Shown here in pieces: positions 17,903-26,989 of a stretch of DNA of 64,000 nucleotides. How positions within the stretch are numbered: the stretch's first letter is position 1; each line of letters starts with the position of its first letter. The position numbers and the translations under genes are program-made. The notes beneath the pieces are model-generated. The model made no database searches, was not told where the DNA came from, and worked only from the letters and a program-made list of their open reading frames with translations. This DNA is from Microbacterium sp. SLBN-154 (lineage in GTDB: Bacteria > Actinomycetota > Actinomycetes > Actinomycetales > Microbacteriaceae), in NCBI RefSeq assembly GCF_006715565.1, contig NZ_VFNL01000001.1:1426001-1490000 (forward strand), given 5' to 3'.

Positions 17903-19126
17903 TCACTCCAGCAGCAGCGAGCGTCTGACCGGCGGCGGAGGGGACGCCTCCAGCGCGGCGAGATCCTCCTCGGCGCGTCGGAGCGTACGGGCCGCGTTCC
18001 ACCGTCGGAACCACGGCGCCGTCGCCAGATCCTCCTGGGCGTCGCGCACCCTGACGCGCGCGGCGACGACGAGGGCCTCGTGCTCGTGGAGACGGCGTTC
18101 CTCTTCGCTCAGCTCGGCGAGCGCGACGTTCCGATCGGCCGCCGCCACGGCGATCCATGCACCCGCGACGAGGATCACGATGCTGTTCAGGCGGAACCAG
18201 AGCAGGAACCCGATGAAGACCGTGAAGGTCGTCAGCAGCGGATTCGACGGGGTGTAGCGCAGCAGCAGACCCGCGCCGATCTGCAGCACCACGATCGCCG
18301 CGCCACCGAGCATCGCCCCCGGCCAGATGCGCCGCCAGCCGAGCGCGGCGCCGGTGAGGAAGCGGATGAGCGCGGCGAGGGCGGCGGCGTTGATCGCGAA
18401 GGAGACGCTGAGCGAGAGCAGCCGGGTGAGCAGATCCGTCACCATGCTCAGCGCCGCCAGACCGAGGAGGTCGAACACCCCCTCCAACGCCCAGACCGCG
18501 AAACTGCTGAGGGAGGCCCCCGCGAGGAGGGCGACGCCGAAGATGACGGCGGCGACGAAGTCGCGGGCCTTCAACAGCACGTACGGTCGACGGTCGAAGG
18601 GCAACCCGAAGATGTCGCGCACCGCGCGGCGCGTGAAGGTGATGAATCCGATCGCCGTCCAGATGACCACCACGAGCGCGATCGCACCCGTGATCCCGAG
18701 GGCGCTCGCCGACTGGTTGGCCACGTCCTCCACCTGCTCGGGTGTGACCAGGCCGTTCTCACTGATGAGGTTCGGGATGTACTCGTTGATGATCTCGATC
18801 GCCCGCTGGATCGCAGCGCTCGACGCCCCGAGCCACAGCCCCACGATCGCGAAGGCGAGGTAGATGACGCCGAAGATCGCGAAGAGGGACTGGTAGCTCA
18901 CACCGGCGGCGAGGAGGAAGCCGTTGTGCTGCAGGAAGTGGCGCCAGACGCGCACGGGGAACCACGCCAGCGTCCGTCGGGTGAGCTCCGTGGCTCGCGT
19001 GAGGGGAACGTCGAAACGCTCACGCAGCCGGCCCTCGGTGTCGGACCACCGTTGCGCGGCCGTCAACGTCAGCGACGACTCGGCATCCGGATCGGCGCGC
19101 TCTGCGTCATCCGCTCCTCTGGTCAC
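17903..19126 (-). CDS. YihY/virulence factor BrkB family membrane protein
   Basis: This 407-residue protein has a hydrophilic N-terminus of about 65 residues, then six membrane segments containing the family motifs AAGVSYQSLFAIFGV and PSNPLLTTFTVFIGFLLWF, and a charged C-terminal tail rich in Glu/Arg (about residues 335-400) that is probably helical. The family was once thought to be RNase BN; its real role is unsettled, with envelope or transport functions proposed. It lies 50 bp upstream of the exonuclease III gene on the same strand. Confidence 0.87.
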   Translation of the reverse strand: MTRGADDAERADPDAESSLTLTAAQRWSDTEGRLRERFDVPLTRATELTRRTLAWFPVRVWRHFLQHNGFLLAAGVSYQSLFAIFGVIYLAFAIVGLWLGASSAAIQRAIEIINEYIPNLISENGLVTPEQVEDVANQSASALGITGAIALVVVIWTAIGFITFTRRAVRDIFGLPFDRRPYVLLKARDFVAAVIFGVALLAGASLSSFAVWALEGVFDLLGLAALSMVTDLLTRLLSLSVSFAINAAALAALIRFLTGAALGWRRIWPGAMLGGAAIVVLQIGAGLLLRYTPSNPLLTTFTVFIGFLLWFRLNSIVILVAGAWIAVAAADRNVALAELSEEERRLHEHEALVVAARVRVRDAQEDLATAPWFRRWNAARTLRRAEEDLAALEASPPPPVRRSLLLE

Positions 19127-19183
19127 AGGCCCACTGTATCGAGGGGCGCGCGGCGGAGTCCTCGCCGCTGCCCCGCCGCACGG

Positions 19184-19990
19184 TCAGCGCCCGCGCAGGA
19201 CCGCCTGCTTGACCTCTGCGATGGCCTTGGTGACCTCGATGCCGCGAGGGCAGGCCTCGGTGCAGTTGAAGGTGGTGCGGCAGCGCCACACGCCCTCCTT
19301 GTCGTTCAGGATGTCCAGCCGCACATCACCGGCGTCGTCGCGCGAGTCGAAGATGAACCGGTGGGCATTGACGATCGCCGCGGGGCCGAAGTACTGGCCG
19401 TCGGTCCAGAACACCGGGCACGACGACGTGCACGCGGCGCAGAGGATGCACTTGGTGGTGTCGTCGAAGATCTCGCGGTTGGCGATCGACTGGATTCGCT
19501 CCTTGCCGGGCTCGGGCGTGGAGTTCGCGATGAGGAACGGCTTGATCTCGCGGTAGGACGCGAAGAACGGCTCCATGTCGACCACGAGGTCCTTCTCCAG
19601 CGGCAGGCCCTTGATGGCCTCGACGTAGATCGGCTGCGAGATGTCGAGGTCTTTGATGAGAGTCTTGCAGGCCAGGCGGTTGCGGCCGTTGATGCGCATC
19701 GCGTCGGACCCGCAGATGCCGTGGGCGCACGACCGGCGGAAGGTCAGCGAGCCGTCGACCTCCCACTTGATCTTGTGCAGGGCGTCGAGCACGCGGTCGG
19801 TGGAGTACAGCTCCACGTCGTAATCGACCCAGCGCGGCTCGTCGTCGACCTCGGGATCGAAGCGGCGGATGTTGAAGGTGACCAGGAACGACTGGATGCC
19901 GGTGTCTTCCGGCGCCTGCTCGACGCGGTCTTCTCCGTCCGCGACGCGATCGCCTGCGGCATCCGTCCGAGTGTCGAGAACCGTCGACAT
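19184..19990 (-). CDS. sdhB: Succinate dehydrogenase iron-sulfur subunit
   Basis: This 268-residue subunit carries electrons from FAD to quinone. The [2Fe-2S] ligands lie in SCAHGICGSDAM plus RNRLAC, and the other clusters in CILCAACTSSCP and CTEACPRGI. An N-terminal extension of about 30 acidic residues precedes the conserved core. The ATG at 19990 overlaps the sdhA stop by one base. It is the last gene of sdhC-D-A-B. Confidence 0.96.
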   Translation of the reverse strand: MSTVLDTRTDAAGDRVADGEDRVEQAPEDTGIQSFLVTFNIRRFDPEVDDEPRWVDYDVELYSTDRVLDALHKIKWEVDGSLTFRRSCAHGICGSDAMRINGRNRLACKTLIKDLDISQPIYVEAIKGLPLEKDLVVDMEPFFASYREIKPFLIANSTPEPGKERIQSIANREIFDDTTKCILCAACTSSCPVFWTDGQYFGPAAIVNAHRFIFDSRDDAGDVRLDILNDKEGVWRCRTTFNCTEACPRGIEVTKAIAEVKQAVLRGR

Positions 19991-21795
19991 CAGTACTTCC
20001 TCTCCATCGGCTGGTAGCGGGTGATGACCACGGGTTTCCACCCGAGCGTGATGTGATCGTCGGCGTGGGACGAGGTGGGGTCGCCCGTGAGGTAGGCCAT
20101 CGTGTGCTGCATGTAGTTCTCGTCGTCGCGCGTGGGGAAGTCGTCGCGCATGTGGCCGCCGCGGCTCTCCTTGCGGTTGCGCGCCGTGACGACGACCACC
20201 TCGGCGATGTCGAGGAGGAAGCCGAGCTCGACCGCCTCGAGCAGATCGGTGTTGAACCGCTTGCCCTTGTCGTCGACGTGGATGTTCTTGTAGCGCTCGC
20301 GCAGGTCGGCGATGACGTCGAGGACGTGGGCGAGCGATTCCTCGGTGCGGAACACCTGGGCGCCCTTGTCCATCTCCTCCTGCAGCTTCTTGCGCAGCAC
20401 CGAGATGCGCTCGGTGCCGGCGTTGTTGCGCAGGCCCTCGATCATCTCGCGCACGCCGCGGGCGGGGTCGTCGGGGAGGGGGACGAAGTCGGCGGTCTGG
20501 GCGTACTCGACGGCGTAGCGGCCGGCGCGCTTGCCGAAGACGTTGATGTCGAGCAGGGAGTTCGTGCCCAGCCGGTTCGACCCGTGCACCGACACGCAGG
20601 CGCACTCGCCTGCGGCGTACAGGCCCGGCACGACGGTCTCGTTGTCGGCCAGCACCTCGGCCTTGATGTTGGTGGGGATGCCGCCCATGGCGTAGTGCGC
20701 CGTCGGCATCACCGGCACCGGCTCGACGACCGGGTCGACACCGAGGTAGGTGCGGGCGAACTCGGTGATGTCGGGGAGCTTCGTCTCGAGCACCTCGGCG
20801 CCCAGGTGCGTGCAGTCCAGCAGCACGTAGTCGCGGTTGGGGCCGGCGCCGCGGCCCTCGGCGACCTCCTGCTGCATGCAGCGGCTGATGATGTCGCGCG
20901 GAGCGAGGTCTTTGATCGTGGGGGCGTAGCGCTCCATGAAACGCTCGCCGCTGACGTTGCGGAGGATCGCTCCCTCGCCGCGCGCTCCCTCGGTGAGGAG
21001 GATGCCGAGACCGGCGAGACCGGTCGGATGGAACTGGAAGAACTCCATGTCCTCCAGCGGAAGGCCCTTGCGCCAGACGATCCCGACACCGTCACCGGTG
21101 AGGGTGTGGGCGTTGGAGGTCGTCTTGTAGATCTTGCCGAAACCGCCGGTGGCGAACACCACGGCCTTGGAATGGAAGACATGCAGCTCGCCGGTCGCGA
21201 GGTCGTAGGCGACGACGCCGGCGGTCTGGGTCTTGCCGTCGGCGTCCTTCACGGTGAGCAGGTCGAGGACGTAGAACTCGTTGAAGAAGTTGATGCCGAG
21301 CTTCACGCAGTTCTGGAACAGCGTCTGCAGGATCATGTGCCCGGTGCGGTCGGCGGCGTAGCAGGCGCGGCGCACGGGGGTCTTGCCGTGATCGGCGGTG
21401 TGACCGCCGAATCGGCGCTGGTCGATCTTGCCGTCGGGCGTGCGGTTGAAGGGCAGGCCCATGTTCTCGAGGTCGATGACGGCGTCGATGGCCTCCTTGG
21501 CCAAGATCTCGGCCGCGTCCTGGTCGACGAGGTAGTCGCCGCCCTTGACGGTGTCGAAGGTGTGCCACTCCCACGAGTCCTCTTCGACGTTGGCGAGGGC
21601 CGCGGCCATTCCGCCCTGAGCCGCGCCGGTGTGCGAGCGGGTGGGGTAGAGCTTGGAGATGACGGCGGTCTTCGCGCCCGAGCCCGCCTCGATCGCGGCT
21701 CGCATGCCCGCGCCGCCGGCACCGACGATGACGATGTCGAACTGGTGGTAGTGGACGCCGTCGCGAACGACGCTGTCGGAGGTCTGCGTGCTCAC
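19990..21795 (-). CDS. sdhA: Succinate dehydrogenase flavoprotein subunit
   Basis: This 601-residue catalytic subunit oxidises succinate to fumarate. It has the dinucleotide fold [19 protein letters not shown], the covalent FAD attachment region [14 protein letters not shown] with its histidine, the active-site [11 protein letters not shown] and the substrate-binding [15 protein letters not shown]. The length is standard. The sdhB start overlaps its stop. Confidence 0.97.
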   Translation of the reverse strand: MSTQTSDSVVRDGVHYHQFDIVIVGAGGAGMRAAIEAGSGAKTAVISKLYPTRSHTGAAQGGMAAALANVEEDSWEWHTFDTVKGGDYLVDQDAAEILAKEAIDAVIDLENMGLPFNRTPDGKIDQRRFGGHTADHGKTPVRRACYAADRTGHMILQTLFQNCVKLGINFFNEFYVLDLLTVKDADGKTQTAGVVAYDLATGELHVFHSKAVVFATGGFGKIYKTTSNAHTLTGDGVGIVWRKGLPLEDMEFFQFHPTGLAGLGILLTEGARGEGAILRNVSGERFMERYAPTIKDLAPRDIISRCMQQEVAEGRGAGPNRDYVLLDCTHLGAEVLETKLPDITEFARTYLGVDPVVEPVPVMPTAHYAMGGIPTNIKAEVLADNETVVPGLYAAGECACVSVHGSNRLGTNSLLDINVFGKRAGRYAVEYAQTADFVPLPDDPARGVREMIEGLRNNAGTERISVLRKKLQEEMDKGAQVFRTEESLAHVLDVIADLRERYKNIHVDDKGKRFNTDLLEAVELGFLLDIAEVVVVTARNRKESRGGHMRDDFPTRDDENYMQHTMAYLTGDPTSSHADDHITLGWKPVVITRYQPMERKY

Positions 21796-21844
21796 TGGAG
21801 GGTGTCTTCCGTTCTGGTGAGGGGGCCCTGGACCGCGACGCCGA

Positions 21845-22297
21845 TCAGGCGCACAGCTCCTGCAGCCAGTCGGCGCTGGTGCTGCTCAGGCCCAGGCACG
21901 GGTCGAAGGTGAACACCACGAGGGTGCCGAGGAGGATGAGGAACGCCGCAGACGCCCAGAGGCCGTAGACGAGGACCTTGCGGGTGGTCTCGTTCGCGAC
22001 GTAGTCGTTCACGATCGTGCGCATGCCGTTCGTGCCGTGGATGAGCGCGAGCCAGAGCATCGCGACATCCCACCACTGCCAGAACGGCGTGGCGAACTTT
22101 CCGGCGACGAAGGCGAAGTCGATGCCGCGGATGCCCTCGCCGACCATCAGGTTGACGAAGAGGTGCCCGAAGATGAGGACGATCAGCAGCACGCCCGAGG
22201 CGCGCATGTAGATCCAGCCCCACTTCTCGAGGTTGCCGCGGCGGCGCTGGGTGGCCGAGCGGGGGCTCCGGGGTGCGGCGAGCAGGTCGGTGGTCAT
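21845..22297 (-). CDS. sdhD: Succinate dehydrogenase membrane anchor subunit
   Basis: This 150-residue protein has three membrane segments and anchors SdhAB to the membrane. [18 protein letters not shown] carries a histidine placed as the heme/quinone-site ligand in actinobacterial SdhD. The ATG at 22297 overlaps the sdhC stop. About 50 bp separate it from sdhA. Confidence 0.9.
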   Translation of the reverse strand: MTTDLLAAPRSPRSATQRRRGNLEKWGWIYMRASGVLLIVLIFGHLFVNLMVGEGIRGIDFAFVAGKFATPFWQWWDVAMLWLALIHGTNGMRTIVNDYVANETTRKVLVYGLWASAAFLILLGTLVVFTFDPCLGLSSTSADWLQELCA

Positions 22298-22728
22298 CAG
22301 TTCCCTCCGAGCTCGGCGAAGACGTTGATCAAGTGACGCGGCGTGAAGGCGAGCATCGTGACGACCCAGAGGCCCAGGACGCCCCACCACAGCTGCCGCT
22401 GGTGGCGGGTGGCCCAGCTCCAGAAGTCCACGAGGATGATCCGCAGCCCGTTGTAGGCGTGGTAGGCGATCGCTCCGACGAGGGCCACCTCGCCGACGCC
22501 CATGACCGGGTTCTTGTAGGTGCCGATGACCGCGTCGTACGCCTCGGGGGAGACCCGGATGAGCGCGGTGTCGAGGATGTGCACGAGCAGGAAGAAGAAG
22601 ATGGCCACACCGGTGATGCGGTGCAGCACCCATGACCACATGCCCTCGCGGCCGCGGTAGAGCGTTCCGCGTGGCACGGTCGAGGTGGTCTCCGAAACCG
22701 TCGGCGTGACGCGTGCTGGTGCTGACAC
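22297..22728 (-). CDS. sdhC: Succinate dehydrogenase cytochrome b556 subunit
   Basis: This 143-residue protein has three membrane segments and the SdhC motif MWSWVLHRITGVAIFFFLLVHILDTAL, whose histidines include a heme ligand. The GTG at 22728 is preferred because GGAGG lies about 7 bases upstream; an earlier in-frame ATG at 22785 lacks such a site. It is the first gene of the sdh operon, and its promoter region contains a perfect 18-bp palindrome. Confidence 0.9.
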   Translation of the reverse strand: MSAPARVTPTVSETTSTVPRGTLYRGREGMWSWVLHRITGVAIFFFLLVHILDTALIRVSPEAYDAVIGTYKNPVMGVGEVALVGAIAYHAYNGLRIILVDFWSWATRHQRQLWWGVLGLWVVTMLAFTPRHLINVFAELGGN

Positions 22729-22863
22729 GGTCGTCCTCCCTGGGTCGAACACGTTGCGGGGCGGGCATTGCCCCTCGCGGGACACAGGGCCCTCACGGCG
22801 TCACACGGGCGCACGCCAATCCTATGGCGGGAGGTCTTCGGGCGGCGATGAGGCGAACCTAAC

Positions 22864-22881
22864 TGTCTCGATATCGAGACA
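22864..22881. promoter_or_regulatory. 18-bp palindrome between sdhC and the guanylyltransferase gene
   Basis: TGTCTCGATATCGAGACA is perfectly palindromic and lies between the divergent sdhC and guanylyltransferase genes, about 135 bp from the sdhC start and 87 bp from the other. The ATCTCGAnnTCGAGAT-like shape resembles operators of MarR-family repressors such as MhqR. Which gene it controls cannot be told, and no MarR gene is in the window. Confidence 0.5.
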
Positions 22882-22967
22882 AGGGATGCCGCGTCCGCGG
22901 CCTCCGGGCCGGCTCGCCGCGGGGCTGCGGGACCGGATCGGAAAGACGGGCCGGATACCCTGTCGCC

Positions 22968-24083
22968 ATGCCTGAACCCATCGCCGACTTCTACGCCGTG
23001 ATCCCCGCCGGCGGCATCGGCAGCCGGCTGTGGCCGCTGTCGCGGGCCGACGCCCCGAAGTTCCTCCACGATCTCACCGGGTCGGGGCAGACGCTGCTGC
23101 GCGACACCTGGGATCGGCTCGAGCCCCTGAGCGGACCCGACCGCATCGCGGTGGTCACAGGGCGCGCGCACCGCGCCGCCGTCGAGCGGGAGCTTCCGGG
23201 CATTCCCGACAGGAACGTCTTCCTCGAGTCCGAGCCGCGTGACTCCACGGCCGCGATCGGCCTCGCCGCCGCCATCCTCGTCCGCCGCGAGCCCGACGTG
23301 ATCATCGGCTCGTTCGCCGCCGACCACGTCATCCGTCCTGCCCACCTGTTCGATTGGGGAGTCCGGCAGGCAATCGCCGTCGCGCGCGAGGGATACATCT
23401 GCACCCTCGGCATCCAGCCGACGGAGCCGTCGATCGGATTCGGCTACATCAAGAAGAGCTCCGAGCTCATCGTCGACGGGGCGCCGGAGGCAGCGCTCGT
23501 CGAGCGCTTCGTGGAGAAGCCCGACCTCGACACCGCGCGCGAGTACTTCGCCGACCGCTCCTACCTGTGGAACGCCGGCATGTTCATCTCCCGGGCCGAT
23601 GTGCTTCTCGCCGCGATCGAGGAGAACCGTCCGGAGCTTCACGCGGGCCTGGTCGAACTCGCCGAGGCGTGGGACGACCGGGAGCGCCGGGGGCCCGTCG
23701 TCGACCGGGTGTGGCCGACGCTGGAGAAGATCGCCATCGACTACAGCGTTGCCGAGCCCGCAGCCGCGGCGGGGCGCCTGGCCGTCATCCCCGGTCACTT
23801 CGACTGGGACGACGTCGGCGACTTCGCCAGCCTCACCAAGCTCAACTCGCACGGACGCGGCAACGACCTCGCCATCCTCGGTGAGAACGCCCGGATCCTC
23901 GCCGACACCTCCAGTGGCATCGTCGTCTCGCAGACCCAGCGGATCATCAGCGTCATCGGCGTCAAGGACATCGTCATCGTCGACACCGACGACGCGCTGC
24001 TGGTCACCACCAGCGAGAACGCGCAGCGCGTGAAGGGCGTCGTCGACGCCCTGAAGCTGACCGGACGCGGCGACGTCCTCTGA
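22968..24083 (+). CDS. manC: Mannose-1-phosphate guanylyltransferase
   Basis: This 371-residue nucleotidyltransferase makes GDP-mannose from mannose 1-phosphate and GTP for mannosylated wall glycans or lipids. It has the pyrophosphorylase signature AVIPAGGIGSRLWPLSRADAPKF at the N-terminus, FVEKPD in the middle and WNAGMF. It lacks the C-terminal isomerase domain of bifunctional ManC proteins, which suits the actinobacterial single-function type (also called ManB in some genomes). It stands alone between sdh and the nucleoside uptake genes. Confidence 0.9.
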   Translation: MPEPIADFYAVIPAGGIGSRLWPLSRADAPKFLHDLTGSGQTLLRDTWDRLEPLSGPDRIAVVTGRAHRAAVERELPGIPDRNVFLESEPRDSTAAIGLAAAILVRREPDVIIGSFAADHVIRPAHLFDWGVRQAIAVAREGYICTLGIQPTEPSIGFGYIKKSSELIVDGAPEAALVERFVEKPDLDTAREYFADRSYLWNAGMFISRADVLLAAIEENRPELHAGLVELAEAWDDRERRGPVVDRVWPTLEKIAIDYSVAEPAAAAGRLAVIPGHFDWDDVGDFASLTKLNSHGRGNDLAILGENARILADTSSGIVVSQTQRIISVIGVKDIVIVDTDDALLVTTSENAQRVKGVVDALKLTGRGDVL

Positions 24084-24263
24084 TTCCGCCAGGCGTCGCG
24101 CGCAGGGCGCCGGGGCGCGGCATCCGCTCTTTTGGTCACGCGCAGATTGCGTCTTTGTAACCTTTGGGTACGCCCGGCTCAGCACGTCTACCCGTGCGCT
24201 GTCACAGTAGGTAACTTTGTGCAGTCCCCGTGAAGGACGCGGGGCATCGATGTGGAGGCTGAG

Positions 24264-25376
24264 TTGACCATCTCACGCACCAAGAAGCTCGCTGGCGCTG
24301 CCGCCGCCGCGGGCCTGCTCGTGGCCCTGGCGGGCTGCGGCGCCGCACCCGAAGCAGCGCCGTCCGGAGAAGCATCCGGTGGGGGCGAGGCGACGTCCGA
24401 CTTCAAGGCCTGCATGGTCTCCGACGCGGGCGGGTTCGACGACAAGTCGTTCAACCAGCTGGGCCTCGAGGGCCTGACCGCCGCGTCCGAGGAGCTCGGC
24501 TTCGAGATCGCGACGACCGAGTCGCAGTCCGAGAGCGACTACGCCGCCAACCTCGACAACCTCGCCGCCGAAGGCTGCAACTTCATCGTCTCCGTCGGCT
24601 TCCTCCTCTCGGCTCCCACCGTCGAGGCGGCTCTGGCCAACCCCGACATCGAGTACGCCATCATCGACGACTACGCCGACAACGACTTCGACGGCGAGAC
24701 CGACGCCCCGAACATCAAGCCGCTCGTCTTCGACACCGCGCAGGCCGCGTTCCTCGCCGGCTACGCCTCGGCGTCGTACAGCGAGTCCGGCATCGTCGGC
24801 ACCTTCGGTGGCGCCAAGATCCCGCCGGTGACCATCTTCATGGACGGCTTCCAGATGGGCGTGGAGTACTGGAACGAGCAGAAGGGCGAGGACGTCCAGG
24901 TCGTCGGCTGGGACATGGAGACCCAGGAGGGCCAGTTCACCGAGGAGTTCCTCGCGAACGACACCGCCAAGCAGGTCGCGCAGGGTCTGATCGACCAGGG
25001 CGCCGACGTCCTGTTGCCGGTCGGTGGACCGATCTACCAGTCGGCCGCTGAGGCGATCCGCGACTCGGGCGGCAACATCGCGCTGCTCGGTGTCGACGCC
25101 GACGTGTACGAGACCGACCCCAGCGTCGCCGAACTCCTGCTCGTGTCGGTCCTCAAGGGCATGGACGTCGCCGTGAGCGAAGCCGCGACCGAGGCAGCGA
25201 ACGACGCGTTCGACCCGACCCCGTTCATCGGCACGCTCGAGAACGACGGCGTCGGCATCTCCTCGTTCCACGACTTCGAGTCGCTCGTCGACCCGGCGCT
25301 CGCGGACGAGCTGGAGGAGATCCGCGCGGGCATCATCGACGGGTCGATCGACGCCCGTTCGCCTGCATCGCCGTAA
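24264..25376 (+). CDS. BMP family nucleoside-binding lipoprotein
   Basis: This 370-residue substrate-binding protein belongs to the BmpA/PnrA family, which feeds purine and pyrimidine nucleosides to an ABC importer. It has a lipoprotein signal with lipobox LAGC (Cys25), then a glycine/serine-rich linker and the BMP motif MVSDAGGFDDKSFNQLG. I prefer the TTG at 24264 because GGAGG lies five bases upstream; a GTG at 24252 in the same frame would overlap that site. It is followed by a strong hairpin and then the ATPase and permease genes. Confidence 0.92.
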   Translation: MTISRTKKLAGAAAAAGLLVALAGCGAAPEAAPSGEASGGGEATSDFKACMVSDAGGFDDKSFNQLGLEGLTAASEELGFEIATTESQSESDYAANLDNLAAEGCNFIVSVGFLLSAPTVEAALANPDIEYAIIDDYADNDFDGETDAPNIKPLVFDTAQAAFLAGYASASYSESGIVGTFGGAKIPPVTIFMDGFQMGVEYWNEQKGEDVQVVGWDMETQEGQFTEEFLANDTAKQVAQGLIDQGADVLLPVGGPIYQSAAEAIRDSGGNIALLGVDADVYETDPSVAELLLVSVLKGMDVAVSEAATEAANDAFDPTPFIGTLENDGVGISSFHDFESLVDPALADELEEIRAGIIDGSIDARSPASP

Positions 25377-25395
25377 CACCTCTTCGAAACACACC

Positions 25396-25431
25396 GGCGG
25401 CCGGACAGATGCGTGCATCTGTCCGGCCGCC
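25396..25431 (+). promoter_or_regulatory. Perfect 17-bp stem-loop between the binding-protein and ATPase genes
   Basis: GGCGGCCGGACAGATGC (25396-25412) and its exact complement (25415-25431) are separated by two bases, so the real loop includes a few of the central pairs. It lies 19 bp after the lipoprotein stop. There is no T-run; such hairpins usually protect the abundant binding-protein mRNA or partly terminate transcription ahead of the less needed transporter subunits. Confidence 0.75.
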
Positions 25432-25456
25432 TCACGACTCGATTAGATTGGCGGCT

Positions 25457-26989
25457 ATGACGCTCGAACTTCGGGGCATCACCAAGCGGTTCGGCGCCCT
25501 CGTGGCGAACGACCACATCGACCTGGTGGTCAAGCCCGGAGAGATCCATTGCCTGCTCGGCGAGAACGGCGCCGGCAAGTCGACTCTCATGAATGTCCTC
25601 TACGGCCTCTACACCGCCGATGAAGGTGAGATCCTCCTCGACGACGAGGTGCAGCACTTCACCGGACCCGGCGACGCGATGGCGGCAGGAATCGGCATGG
25701 TGCACCAGCACTTCATGCTCATCCCCGTCTTCACCGTCGCCGAGAACGTCATGCTCGGCCACGAGGACACCCGGTTCGCCGGTGCCCTCGACCTCGACAA
25801 GGCCCGCGCCCACGTCCGCGAAGTGGCGGCACGGTTCGGCTTCCAGATCGACCCCGACGCGCTCGTCGGCGACCTGCCGGTCGGCGCGCAGCAGCGCGTG
25901 GAGATCATCAAGGCGCTCTCGCGCGACGCCAAGGTGCTCGTCTTCGACGAGCCGACCGCGGTGCTGACGCCGCAGGAGACCGACGAGCTCATGGCGATCA
26001 TGCGTCAGCTTCGCGATGACGGCACGGCGATCGTCTTCATCACCCACAAGCTCCGTGAGGTCCGCGAGGTCGCCGACCGCATCACGGTCATGCGTCTCGG
26101 GAAGATCGTGGGGGAGGCCGAGCCCACCGCCACCAACGCCGATCTCGCGAACCTCATGGTCGGTCGCGCCGTCGAGCTCACCGTTCAGAAGGAGCCGGCC
26201 CGGCCCGCCCCCGGGGGAATCGTCGTCGACAACCTCCGCGTGCTCGACGAGCACGACCAGATCGTCGTCGACGGGGTCAGCTTCGAGGTGCGGCCCGGCG
26301 AGATCCTCGCGATCGCCGGGGTGCAGGGAAACGGTCAGACCGAGCTCACCGAGGCGATCATCGGCCTCCAGCGCAAGGTCACGGGCTCCATCCGCCTGAA
26401 CGACCGCGAGCTCACCGGCAAGTCGGTCAAGCACATCATCGACGAAGGCGTCGGATTCATCCCCGAAGACCGCAAGGTGGAGGGCCTGGTGGGCGAGTTC
26501 AGCGTCGCCGACAACCTCATCCTCAACCGTTCCAGCGGCGCGCCCTTCTTCTCCGCGGCGACCCTTCGTCGCGGCGTGCTCCGCGCCTTCGCCGAGGAGC
26601 GGATCGCGGAGTTCGACATCCGCACCCAGGGCCCCGACCTCGCCGCCGGGAGGCTCTCGGGTGGGAACCAGCAGAAGGTGGTGCTCGCCCGCGAACTCAG
26701 TCGCGACCTGAGCCTCTTCGTCGCCTCGCAGCCGACACGCGGCATCGACGTCGGGTCGATCGAGTTCGTCCACAAGCGCATCGTCGCCACCCGCGACTCG
26801 GGGGTGCCCGTGATCGTGGTCTCCACCGAGCTCGACGAGGTCTCAGCCCTCGCCGACCGCATCGCGGTGATGTACCGCGGGAAGATCGTCGGCATCGTGC
26901 CCGGCGACGCCCCGCGTGAGACCCTCGGCCTGATGATGGCGGGCGAGCTGCCCGCCGAGGCCGTTCCCGCGCAGGGGGTGTCGGCATGA
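25457..26989 (+). CDS. Nucleoside ABC importer ATP-binding protein (two-domain)
   Basis: This 510-residue protein contains two fused ABC domains. The N-terminal half has a canonical Walker A (GENGAGKST) and FDEPTAVLTP. The C-terminal half has the degenerate GVQGNGQTE and LSGGNQQK, as is normal for RbsA/NupA-like ATPases. Only one site is therefore likely to be fully catalytic. The ATG at 25457 begins MTLELRGITKRFG. Its stop overlaps the next gene's start by 4 bp. Confidence 0.92.
   Translation: MTLELRGITKRFGALVANDHIDLVVKPGEIHCLLGENGAGKSTLMNVLYGLYTADEGEILLDDEVQHFTGPGDAMAAGIGMVHQHFMLIPVFTVAENVMLGHEDTRFAGALDLDKARAHVREVAARFGFQIDPDALVGDLPVGAQQRVEIIKALSRDAKVLVFDEPTAVLTPQETDELMAIMRQLRDDGTAIVFITHKLREVREVADRITVMRLGKIVGEAEPTATNADLANLMVGRAVELTVQKEPARPAPGGIVVDNLRVLDEHDQIVVDGVSFEVRPGEILAIAGVQGNGQTELTEAIIGLQRKVTGSIRLNDRELTGKSVKHIIDEGVGFIPEDRKVEGLVGEFSVADNLILNRSSGAPFFSAATLRRGVLRAFAEERIAEFDIRTQGPDLAAGRLSGGNQQKVVLARELSRDLSLFVASQPTRGIDVGSIEFVHKRIVATRDSGVPVIVVSTELDEVSALADRIAVMYRGKIVGIVPGDAPRETLGLMMAGELPAEAVPAQGVSA

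Noticed and set aside
17853..18158. N-terminal extension of exonuclease III to 18158
   Set aside because: The extra 102 residues are Arg/Gly-rich, overlap the YihY gene and match no part of the ExoIII family.
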